NCBI GenBank assembly: GCA_029747015.1 | Contig: JAKOGI010000081.1 | Location: forward strand, 390,001-454,000 | Origin: Carnegiea gigantea | Lineage: Eukaryota; Streptophyta; Magnoliopsida; Caryophyllales; Cactaceae | Length of the DNA: 64,000 nt | Direction: 5' to 3' | Shown here: positions 54,187-64,000 of the stretch, one piece after another | Numbering within the stretch: position 1 is the first letter of the stretch | How the letters are laid out: each line of letters begins with the position of its first letter | The notes under the pieces: generated by a model | The model's database searches: none | Seen by the model: the letters and a program-made list of their open reading frames with translations, nothing else | What the model was told of the DNA's origin: nothing | Made by a program: the position numbers and the translations under genes

Positions 54187-55980
54187 GTTGTGATGGAGTG
54201 GCTGATGCTCCATAAGCCTCGTAGTTTGGGTACAATCTGTATCCAATCTGGTATGATTGTTCCAACCTTCTTCTCTTTTCCATTTCTTTTATTTCTTTTT
54301 TTTGAACTTAGTTGTAGATAATTAGGACTGTGAATATATGGGTGATCAATGTTGAGGAACAATTTGGGAAATGTTGAGCCGTGTGGGCTATGATCACCCT
54401 TTGGTTGTGTTATGATTTTGTAAATATTTGTTAGTTGTTGATATCTAGGATTGTGAGTAGTTGTGAATATCTAGGATTGTTCTTGTCTATGTTTAGTTTC
54501 TTTGTTTGGTTTCTTTGGTTTTGTATTTTGTTTCCTTGGTTTTGTGTTTCGTCTAGTTTAGCAAGTTTTGGTTTTTGTTTGAGTAGTTTCCTTTTGTCTC
54601 TTTTTGGTGTTTCAGTGACCTTGTTTTGGTCTTCTATTTTGCTTTCTTTTCTTTTGTCTTTTGTCCTATTTTAAGTTTCTTTTGTGTTAGTTTGGGATTA
54701 AGTAGATCCTTGATTTTTCTTTTAGTTTTTGTGAATATGTGTGTTTGCTTTGGCTTTAGTTTCGATTTTGGCTTTTTTTTGTGATTTCGTTTTTCTTGGC
54801 TTTTGTAAATATGTGTGTGTGGTTTTGTTTTGTTTTTGGTTTTGTTTTTGATTTCTGTGGTGTCCTAGTTTGTATATATTTGTAGTTTAGTGTGGTCTTA
54901 TAGTTGTATAGCTGATGTTCTTGCTTTTTAGCGCCTTAGTTCCCACAATGAGGACATTGTGAAGTTTTGGTGTGGGAGTGAGGTGCCCATTTTTGAAAAA
55001 ATTTTGAAAATTTTTGAAGATTTTTGATTTTATTTTTTTGGGAATAGTTGTTCCTTTTCTGATTAGCTTGAATCCCCTGTACTTTATTTGTTAGCTTGTA
55101 TATAAATAGGATGTGCGTGATAAGTTTTCGACGTCAGATGTGATAGTGTATGCCCTAATTCAAACCCCAGTAGTTCATTATAGGTTGTGAAATCCAGTCC
55201 TTACTTACTTCTTCATCATTATCTTTAGGTCTTGGGTTTTCCAAGAATGATTCTCCCACTAGCTTGTGACATAATTGCTTTGAAAAATGGTTGACAAAAA
55301 ATTGTATTATGAATAAGTATGAAAAAAAGAAAAAAAGAGATGCAAATAAAGTTTGGAATGACAAGTATCCCTTTGAGGCATGCGCTACTGGGCGTTACCC
55401 TTTGAGGCACGTGCTACTGGGTGTTACCCTTTGAGGCAATATTGCTACTGGGAAAGCTTGCTTCCAAAGTCAGTATGGTAATAATGTAGTTGTGTCAGTC
55501 AAGTGGGATTGAGTCTAATTCTGGTGAATCTAAGCTCTGGGATGATGATACACTTGCACACGAGTACCGGGATGGATTCAAAACCTTTATGTTCAATGGG
55601 GTGAAAAATTAGTGCTTTGATGTCATTTAGGAGGTAGAGGGATTTGAAGTACATTCTGTATATATGCAGGTCAATAATTGAGTACATGGGTAATTTAGCT
55701 GATTAGAATATGTGCATATTTTTCCCAAATTTTGTACATATCAGTTTTGAGAAAAACTAAAAAAATTTTTCTTTATTTTTAAAATAATTTTATGGGTATT
55801 TCACTTAGAAACCCTCACGAGACCTCACTCGTCCACTTGGGAGATTAGGGGGTTTAAAGGGCTTGTTGCATACGCTAAATGCAACCGTGATTCATACGAC
55901 AGTGAGTTAGGATTTTCTTTTTCTTATTTTCTATTTTCTTTTAGTTAGTTTAGTTTGTTTTACTCGAGGACGAGCAAAAT
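54187..55980 (+). other. 3' non-coding interior of the LTR element
   Basis: T/G-rich low-complexity stretch (about 54430-54860), then AGTTTTGGTGTGGGAGTGAGG at about 54963-54983, which resembles the true polypurine tract, then a small 29-bp repeat. No gene. Confidence 0.6.
55369..55452 (+). repeat. 29-bp tandem repeat, three units
   Basis: CCCTTTGAGGCA(T/C)G(C/T)GCTACTGGG-type units, the third incomplete. Confidence 0.85.
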
Positions 55981-55997
55981 CTTGGTGTGGGGGTATT
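55981..55997 (+). other. polypurine tract
   Basis: GGTGTGGGGGTATT immediately before the 3' LTR. Confidence 0.8.
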
Positions 55998-57845
55998 TGT
56001 TCGCACCAAAATTGAGCTATTTTTAACGTACTTTTACACTAATTTTATGCTCGTCTTAATCGTACTTTTAAGGTTTTTATTTGATTTTATTTTATTTTGC
56101 AGGTTTTGAATAATTTCAGAAAATGGCCAAAAATGCGAGAAAAATGGTGAAAAATGTCGGGAATTGAAGAACCGGGCTAAACTAAGTTGAACCAGCCCAA
56201 AATTTCACTGAACCGGCCCAGTTAAAAAAACCGGACCGGCTCACGCTGAACCGAACCCGGTTCATTCCCTCTTCCCCGCCCTCACGTGCCTGGCGCGTGT
56301 CACCATCTAACCCCCTTCCCTTCGCACTCTCTCTCTCCTCTCTGTTAAGAAAACCCCTGCCCCAACCCAGAAAACCCCTCACCATGTTCGTTTTCTCTCG
56401 ATCCTTCGCATCTGTCTCTTCCTCATCTCCTCTATCTCTCTAACTCGAACTACCATCCCCTCATTCACGCAGCAACTGCCACGACGCACACCAGCGCAGC
56501 ATCATCCCCACCGTACACGACATCTGCGAATCGAAGGGTTGAGGATTGAAGAGGGTTCGGGTATATATCAAGCTCGCAGACGCCATTGAAGGTAGCTAGG
56601 TAATTTTTAGGGTTCTAGTTTAGGTTTAATTTCGGTTTTAGGTTTAGGTTTAGTTTTAATTTCGTTTTCGTTCCCGTTATTCAAATTTCAGGGTTAATTT
56701 CGAATGAGGGTTAGGTTAGGTTTAATTTCAGCTTTAGGTTTAGTTTTAGTTTTAATTTTGTTTTCGTTTCAAGTTATTCGAAATTTAGGATTTAGTTCAA
56801 GTTAGGATTTCGAATTTTCAGTTGTTTTCAGTATTTTAACTCATGTAATTAGGCTTGAATTGCGAATTTCGAATGGGTATTCAAGTATTTCAGTTGTAGT
56901 TGCAAAAATGTTTGGGTTTATTTCAGTGATTTCACCGGTTTTCCCCTCCCCTGTTTGCTCTGTTTCTGTCAATGGTGAAATCGCCATTGTTGGTTGGAGG
57001 GCTCAGCTGCAAACCGAGGAGGCCCAGTGTTTGGTAGATTTTAGTTCGTTCCCCCTCCCCTGAATCTGCCCTGTTCGTCTTGTTTCTCTGTTTGTTAATT
57101 CGAACCTGATGATGGTGAATCTGCCATTGTGAGCAAGATTTGGAAGCTCGTGTATGGTTGTTTTCAGTTGGAGTGTTGAAGTCCATTCCTCTGTTCTGGT
57201 ATTGCATCGTTGCTCGACTCCTCTGTTTGTTCTGCTCTTGAATCCCTCACCCTTTGCTCAGGCATGAGTGTTGAATTGATTATGAATAGCTGAGATTCTG
57301 CTCTTGCTTCCAGTTTTCGTTCCCTGTAACTGGAAGATCAATAATGGTTGATGAATGATGGTTCCCCCCCCCCCTGTTCAGTCTTTGCTTAATGTGAAAC
57401 CCAGTCCTGATTGTTTTGGTAATGTGATCGTTGTAGTTTCAGATTTTAATGGTTTCAAGTGGTTGTCTCAGTTTTGGTAATTTCATAATAATAGGGTTGA
57501 TTGCTTTGATTTAGTTGTCGTTTATGTTTACTTGGTAATGTTTAACTCTTTGATTTTGGTAGCATTGAATGATTAATGGTGTTGAATGCATAGTTTCCTT
57601 AGTGTGCTTACATTGAGTCGAATGCTTAGATTTAGTTCGTTTTAGTCATTTAACTTAAGTTGAACACTTATGTTTTCTTTGAACGATTTAATTTGGTTTA
57701 GTGTAGATCACATTAGGGTAGTTAGTTAATCCACCCTTTAGTGACTTTAATCTCATCCTCGTCCCTGTGGAGACGACCCTCAAGTACTACAGCGAGAGCT
57801 GTACGCTTGCGGCACTTTTATTTAAACTCTAAATTTTTTCCAACA
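55998..57845 (+). repeat. 3' LTR
   Basis: 1848 bp, TGTTCGCACC...CCAACA, 70 bp longer than the 5' LTR because of a CT-rich insert near 56385-56470. Followed by CTTAC. Confidence 0.93.
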
Positions 57846-57891
57846 CTTACTGGTTTAAGCTGACCATTGTTATGATTTATGAAATTCACAG

Positions 57892-60647
57892 ATGAATGTT
57901 GCAACTGATTCTCCGCTTAATTCATCAAGCAGTGATGATTTTACAGCATTACTTGAAGCTGAATTGGACTCTGGCTCTTCTGATGTATCCCCAGATCAGG
58001 ATGTTGATGAGGATGATATTGATGAACATGAAAGGTATTGTTGTATATGTTGGTGTCTTTATTTCGCCCTCTTCTTTGTATTAATTATTTAATTTGATAA
58101 ATAGACACTAATGTTTCCATTGAGAAAGATTGCTTGATCTAAGTAATAGGTACTAGTCAGTAGGGCCTTATTCTTGTTTAGAGGATTTGAAGTTACATTT
58201 TAGGATTTAACTGTGAGCCTTGCGTTACAAATGCAGCGAAAATTTTGCACTGTAATAGGTGAGATTTAAGGCCTGAATGTGTTGATTTTTGCTTGTAAGG
58301 ACTAATCATATGTCTGGCTTCTGTCCTTTGTGGTTCTCTGAACCACATATCACCACAGGTGTAAGATTTGGCTTTCATGTTTCCTAAATCTTATTCTTTA
58401 CCAAATAAATTTTGCACAGCCTATTATCATAGTGTCTGTATGATTATGGTAAATAAAGCTTATTTTGATGTTATTTCGTATCCTTTCATATAATTTGTGA
58501 TGCTTTTCTCTGTAGAATTAAAAGACGCAAGCTGGGGGAAATGGCCAGCATAGGTGAAGCGCAAAGTTCAACTTCATTTGGCTCACCCAAGAAGAACTCA
58601 GGTGTTGTTTCCAAGTTAAACATTTTATCTGATGTGAAGCTATATTTGTTTGATTGACCTGGTATGCGTTTTAGGGGATTTTCAGTAATTCAGATCCGCC
58701 CTCCCCTCTTTTTTATTTTTGACTTTGCATCTATTTTTTTGTTCTTATGTTTTTCGCATCAATATCTTGGGATTATTTTGGACTGTAATTTTGTACTGAC
58801 CCCCCCCCCCAAAAAAAGAGCCCGTTCTTTCTGTTTGGGATTCCAACTCCTTTCCACTGTGTTTCATTTAGAATATTTGAAGATATTGAGAAATCTTTAA
58901 AATCTGGACAAATATGTGGAAAGTATTTACAAATCTACAGAAGTCTTCAAATATGAAATCTGTAGGAATGAAGGTGAAACGAACAAGCCCTTGTTCTTAT
59001 AAGTTATAATTTATGATCTCCTCTTGTCTAATGCTCTAAATCTTGCTTATATTTGCTTCTTCCAACTTGGTATGCTTGAATAGAAATATGTGGTTTGGAG
59101 CTAATCGCTTATTATGCTTAGATGCTGCAATGGAGGATTCATGTCCACACCCTGGGTTTTTGAGGGACTTATGTATACGTTGTGGAAAGAGATCAGATGA
59201 AGGAGTTGGAGTTGCATTTGGATATATTCATAAGGTATAGCTGTTGTAATTAAATAGTTAATGGCTTATGAAAGTCACATAGGTGTAGTCTGCCATTGGC
59301 TGACTTCATTTGCACAGGAAATGATTTATTGTTGACATCAGCTTCTAAATATTTGTCGTATGTGGATTCGTTAGTTCGTTGATGACAAAATTTTAAAGCT
59401 TCTTTTGTGAATGTTCCTACTTGAGTGGATGGTGTTTTTTCCCTGATCATTTGCAATTGTCTTTGCAGGATTTGAGGCTTGGTAATGATGAAATTTCTCG
59501 GCTGCGCAATGCAGATGTGAAGAGCTTGCTACAGCATAAGAAACTTTATCTAGTTCTTGATTTGGACCATACAGTGCTTAATTCAACAAGGCTAGAAGAT
59601 GTAAGTTCGGAGGAGGAATATTTAAAGTGTCAAACAGACTCCCTTCAAGGTTGGTGGATTTTTGTCTAATGTGCTTGTGCTGGTACAACGCAATGATCTC
59701 ATTTAAATGACGATTCGGCTGTGGTGCTCTTTTATGTTTGCCATGTTTAAAGACAAAAACAAAAGAAAAAGAAAACAGAGAATCATATTTAGGGAATAAT
59801 GATGGATTAAGTTGTTTTATATAATCTTGTGTGGCATTTTTTTAATGTAGTATGGCTTCATTTTGTTGTAAGTTGACACCTGTAACTTGGTGCAAGCGGT
59901 GACTTTATATTAATGTGGTTTTAACATGATATCCCGCATAGTATTTTTCATCATCTCTGATAATTGTAGCAGAATAAGTCTCTCTTTTATGTGCTCTTGT
60001 AGCTGGATTTTGTTATTTGGAGGTGAAACTGAATCTAATCTCTGGACCTGCTACAGTTTTAGATTTCTTTTTTCTTTAAATATGTATGCTTGGAACATTA
60101 CTTTGATTTGGCAGCTGCTTTGTGGGTTGTGATTCTTGTACTGAGTGTAATTACATAGCAAACGAGTTTTAACATTTTTATCTTGAGTGTTTCATTATAT
60201 AAAACTTGTTTCACATTTGTTCAGTTATCTCTCTCTCACCTTGGTGCCTTCCACGAGTGCCACCCGTTCTAATCTTGTCTAAAACCATCTTTGCAGCTGA
60301 CCATTCACATTTGCTTCAATGCAGCCTCATCTGACATGATTGCTTTAAAACTTGTAGATATTTCTAAAGGCAGCTTATTCAGACTAGATATGATGCGTAT
60401 GATGACTAAACTGAGACCATTTGTTCGTATGTTTCTGCAAGAAGCCAGCAACTTGTTTGAGATGTATATATATACCATGGGTGAACGGGCCTACGCACTG
60501 GAAATGGCAAAGCTTCTTGATCCATCAAGTTTGTATTTCAATTCGAGAGTAATTTCCCAGGCAGATTGCACTCAAAGACATCAGAAGGGGCTCGATGTGG
60601 TATTGGGGCTAGAAAGTGCTGTTCTCATACTTGATGATACAGAAGCT
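57892..60647 (+). CDS. CPL4: RNA polymerase II CTD phosphatase-like (CPL4-like), five N-terminal coding exons
   Basis: Exons 57892-58034, 58516-58601, 59122-59234, 59469-59649 and 60358-60647 join in frame with GT-AG introns. FCP1-type phosphatases remove phosphate from Ser residues of the polymerase II C-terminal repeat in the nucleus. The N-terminus is acidic (DDFTALLEAELDSGSSD, DVDEDDIDE). Exon 3 has the CPHPGFLRDLCIRCGK Cys motif. Exon 4 has DEISRLRNADVKSLL and the catalytic LVLDLDHTVLNST (DLDHT). Exon 5 has MMTKLRPFVR, MYIYTMGERAYA, LLDPSSLYF and LILDDTEA, the second acidic active-site motif. The last donor GCT|GTAAGT is in phase 0, and the next exon, expected to begin with a Trp codon, is not in the window. 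BRCT is therefore unseen. The ATG lies directly behind an acceptor. The assignment to CPL4 rather than a paralogue is by recollection of the family. Confidence 0.88.
60297..60357 (+). promoter_or_regulatory. competing 3' splice sites before exon 5
   Basis: AG acceptors at 60296 (TTTGCAG), 60324 (AATGCAG) and 60357 (CTTGTAG). Only 60357 keeps the frame and family sequence (DISKGSLF); use of 60296 would add a stop after 12 codons. Confidence 0.5.
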
Positions 60648-60923
60648 GTAAGTATGTTCGACACTTCCTTTATTAACATGAGGTACTCACAACATGTTAA
60701 ACTTTGATATCCTGGTTTTTATCAAACATTTGTTTGTGTCACCTGTGGTCTTGCTTATCGTAAGATGTCTTTGAATGCGTTCCTGATTTTCATCACAGTG
60801 GTAATTATTGGTCTGAAGGCATTTGCATTTCTTATTTGTCTTCTTGCGCCCGCGGATGTTAACCATTGCCTTGGTCTGCTTTCCATAAAAAGTGGGAATT
60901 ATCATCACATTCAGTTAGGATCT

Positions 60924-61337
60924 TAGTTTGGCACGAGGCATACCGAGGCGCATAGGGTCCCATAGCGCGAGGCGAAGGCGCACGCATCATGGATGCGAGG
61001 TGCACTTCTGTGCTAATTTTTTTGAAAGTCTTTCACAAAGCATATTTTGCAGAAACAAGTTAGATAAATGCATTAAAAAGTGATTAGACATCAATATGAC
61101 TACTAACACCGCAAACAACCTTATGATATGCTATCTTATCATCATTGTTCCCAATGCACGCACTTACTGTATAAGTTTAGATCACCTTTTAGCTCCCAAG
61201 GAAGGAAAAGAAGAAAAAAGGTAAAGGCAAGGCTAAGAAAAAGAAGAAAGAGGGGGTAGATGTAGCCTTGAATCCTTGAGGCGCTGACCTGGCAGCCTCA
61301 CGACGAGGGGCCTCAGGTGGGCTTTTTTAAACTAAGG
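60924..61337. mobile_element. small repeat element with 9-bp duplication
   Basis: TTAGGATCT flanks both sides (60915-60923, 61338-61346). Ends TAGTTTGG and (inverted) CCTTAGTTT pair partly. The left part is rich in GAGGCG/GCGAGGCG words. It could be a short Mutator-type or SINE-like element. Confidence 0.45.
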
Positions 61338-63374
61338 TTAGGATCTAGGAATCATGCTTCTCTTGGCCCACAGAAATGTAATTCTAGGTGCGGGTTGCAG
61401 GGGCCTGGTACAGAATTGGGGATAGAAGTAGAACAGTTGCAGTTTGCTTTAAGCTTTCAAATTTACCTCGTGTTTAGAATATCAAGTTAAATAAACTAAA
61501 GAAAGCTAAAGAATCGACGGAAATCATTGGTCAATTATACAAAGGAACATTGGAGAATGACTCCAAAGCCTTTGCCTTACTCACGGCCGATTATGATGGA
61601 TGTAATAACCAAGTATTGATTGATCCAATTGCATAATTGTTACACCGACAAATCTTTTCAAAAAGTTTAATGTTACTGTTTCAAAATTATGCTTGAGGAA
61701 TGTAACTGACATTAAAGATTGCTTGCTTTTCCAGTCACATAACCTTGTGTACCGTTCTCTAATGTACTGCTTCAGAATGGTTACTGCGCCAGTTACATTC
61801 TCAATTTTCGACTTGCAGTCAATTGCATCATTAAATTTAATTTATCGTGAACACTTAATTATGTTCCGATGAGGGATCCACCTACGGAACCAGGGGAACT
61901 CTCTGACAATCAAAATATGCTCATAGAATTGAAATATTACCCATTTTTGCATTTAGCTCAGTCAAAGAATCTCCAGGATTGATTCGAAGTTAGCTGCTTC
62001 TCCAAAGCCTAGATCGAAGCATTTCCCTGGGCACCAATAATCATGTTATGATCAACATGAACTTGCACTTGATTAACATTTTGCATTTGCATAATGGGCT
62101 TGAATAAGGTGAATTTTATATTCCCATTAATACGTGTAATTAGATGTTTCGTATCTTATGTAGTGCCATCAATCTCCTGTGGAGCAAAATGCTGCTAACT
62201 GTTTACTATTCACTATCCCATTTTAGCATTGGTGCTATCAATTGGTGTGTTTTACACAATTCTCTTTTTGGAGACTGTCTGCTTGAAATGATGGTTTGGC
62301 CTTGCATCTAGAAAATTGGATGCCAGTTTTATGACATCCATACAGAATGTGAAGTGCTTTATGTTTCCATGGCAGTGATTTCTTTTAAGCTCGAAGCAGC
62401 AAATTTGAAAACATGGAAAGAAAAACAAAATTGTTAATAGACAACTTTTGGCTGCTCAACGAGTGTTTGCATATCAATTAATAATTTTTCTGCCGGAGGA
62501 ACGGAGATGTTTTTGCCTAAGCTTGCTTAATGTTTCATGTTCATCCCTTTCCTATCCCCCCCCAAAAAAAAAGTTTCATGTTCATCCCTATATCCTTTGA
62601 GTTAGAAAGCCTGTGCGGTTTCATGCATCATATTCCTGTTTCATAGGATTGTATTCAATCTCTAAATGTAAAATCTGGTGTAAATCATTCTGTTCATGCT
62701 GGTTGTTGTGTGTGTGTGGGTGCCATCCTGTTAGAGATAAGCTATTTCTTAAAGACACGTGAAGATATAGATTTGGTCCCTGTAGCAGTTGCTGTAATAA
62801 GCACTGACCAACTTCGATGGCATTAGATTCAGCTATTCTGACATATCAGTTACAAAGTAGCTGGTGGAACAATGGGGTCAACTTGCTTTAGCCTAGTGGA
62901 ACTGCCTCACAATATAATAGCCAGGGTGCATTAATTATGTGATTTAATCATGTTTAGTGAGTAATCCCTGCCTCCAGCTCCAAAAGAGGATAAAAGTAAG
63001 GTTTGTAGGGGGAAAATGTAAAATAAGACGCACATATCTTGTGTGTGCTTATAGGCTTGGTGTATTTGTTTGATTTCGTTTCTGAATTTAAAATGTTTAC
63101 TGTGAATTGCACTTGTATATACATATTAGTTCATCGAGGGATTTGCTGTTGGCATTTGTCCATTGTATATACGAAGCTTTCATCTGATTCAGTCCTAGTT
63201 TCATCTGTTTGAAAGCACATGGAATATCTTGTCCCTTGTGTGTGTAATACATCTCAGACATTTTTGAAGTTCATTTTCTGTAAATACTATGATTTGCTGT
63301 TGGCATTTGTCCATTGTTGTTGGGTCTCTTTCGTTATGACATTTGTTCTCTTTCGTTATGACATTTGTCATTAC

Positions 63375-63755
63375 CATTGATGGGATTAGTTGGGTGCAAC
63401 CTCAAACTATAAGAGATGTTTTGGTGGCGTGGAAAAGAAGGTTGAAGAAGGGTTAGGTGCTAGGAGTTTGAAAGTTGATGTTGTTCGCTGTTTGGCGGAG
63501 CAGTTGGAAGGAGTGGAATAGCCCGATTTTTGGGGGCAAGGCTAGGTCTATTCATGATTTCAAACTTTATTTTTTGAGAACTTTGTAAAGTGGAGTCACG
63601 TTTTCGATCATGGTGCAAAGTTGAGTTCTTTGGATTTTGTCGATATGTTGTTGTCGGGAGCTTGAGGGCATGATATTTTGTGATTGCCTCCTTTTGTACG
63701 TGGGTGACATCCCTTTGGCGTGACACATTTTTGATTACTTATCAAAAAGAAAATA
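63375..63755 (+). pseudogene. LINE 3'-end fragment
   Basis: Plus-strand readings WNSPIFGGKARSIHDFK and a following FDHG-like part match the tail of L1-type plant LINE ORF2, and the segment ends in ATTACTTATCAAAAAGAAAAT, a common 3' end of such LINEs. It is 5'-truncated, as usual for LINE insertions. Confidence 0.5.
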
Positions 63756-64000
63756 GTATTTGATTTGCTCTATCCACTTGTTTGTATCAATTCATGCTCA
63801 AAGGCTCGTGAACATTGCTCTGGGAGTTCCAGATCAGAAGAGCACAAAACAATGGGGTCAATTTTGTTTTGCAAATCAAAATTTCATCATAAGTGGAAAA
63901 GCATGCTTGAGCACTGGTTTGGTGATTATCAACCGTCTATCTTCATTTTGATGCCTATAAGAAAGTTTATTTATTAAGCTCTTTGGAGGCATGTGCTTTA

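Larger units (their letters stand above)
50247..57845 (+). mobile_element. young non-autonomous LTR retrotransposon with gag-like ORF, no pol
   Basis: LTRs at 50247-52024 and 55998-57845 are nearly identical except for a block near the start of the transcript-like region. A primer site TGGCGCCGTTGCTGGGGACG follows the first LTR, a GGTGTGGGGGT purine tract precedes the second, and CTTAC is duplicated. The interior encodes one gag-like protein and no protease, RT or integrase, so mobility needs a partner, probably of the Athila type given the primer site (inference). It sits in the same orientation as the host gene. Confidence 0.94.
48401..57891 (+). other. 5'-UTR intron of the CPL4-like gene, expanded by a retrotransposon
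   Basis: From the donor at 48401 to the acceptor ATTCACAG ending at 57891. About 1.9 kb without the insertion, 9.5 kb with it. The native parts (48401-50246, 57851-57891) hold no gene. Confidence 0.5.
60648..64000 (+). other. long intron of the CPL4-like gene, running off the window
   Basis: No further coding exon was recognised to the right edge. It contains a small repeat element (60924-61337) and a LINE 3' end (63375-63755). The intron is at least 3.35 kb. Confidence 0.6.

Noticed and set aside
54435..54674. 79-codon hydrophobic ORF resembling a membrane protein
   Set aside because: T/G-rich low-complexity DNA inside the retrotransposon gives Phe/Leu/Ser/Val codons by composition.

Overview
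The window looks like plant nuclear DNA, most likely from a eudicot. It contains layers of LTR retrotransposons, TRIMs, MITEs and a LINE. It also holds one clear host gene with GT-AG introns, encoding an FCP1-type RNA polymerase II CTD phosphatase that resembles plant CPL4. No prokaryotic, organellar or viral block was seen. The species cannot be named from the sequence.

Layout. Positions 1-9172 are the 3' two thirds of a decayed Ty3/gypsy element of the Tat/Ogre type (plus strand). It has reverse transcriptase, RNase H, a second RNase H and integrase, then a long 3' region with two blocks of a 59-bp palindromic minisatellite and three antisense ORFs. Two of those ORFs are tandem paralogues, each with its own TATA box and AATAAA. 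Positions 9173-16106 are a minus-strand non-autonomous element with 3.1-kb LTRs around only 630 bp; its LTRs carry 39-bp and 58-bp tandem arrays. Positions 16107-16792 look like the displaced 3' LTR of the Tat element.

Positions 16793-29750 are an older minus-strand gypsy element. Its left LTR is cut by the Tat insertion, and it contains a small TRIM with a perfect target duplication, a tandem LTR-internal-LTR-internal-LTR TRIM and a hAT-like MITE. Positions 30372-35879 are a second minus-strand non-autonomous element with a perfect AGAGG duplication. Positions 36713-39110 are an unusual element with long hairpins at both ends, a 9-bp direct repeat at its borders and about 35 copies of a CTCACTAAA-like motif. 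MITEs follow at 39224-39802 and 40952-42188. An L1-type LINE remnant lies at 43378-46550, itself split by a MITE.

From about 48150 to the right edge is the CPL4-like gene (plus strand): a probable 5'-UTR exon (48150-48400), a first intron holding a complete, young non-autonomous LTR retrotransposon (50247-57845, perfect CTTAC duplication), five coding exons (57892-60647) and a long intron running out of the window. The rest of the protein, including any BRCT domain, is not in the window.

The order of insertion can be read from the nesting: the old gypsy element came first, Tat entered its LTR, and the large-LTR element then entered the Tat 3' end. The elements at 30372-35879 and 50247-57845 are relatives: same primer-site type, same gag-like protein and no pol.
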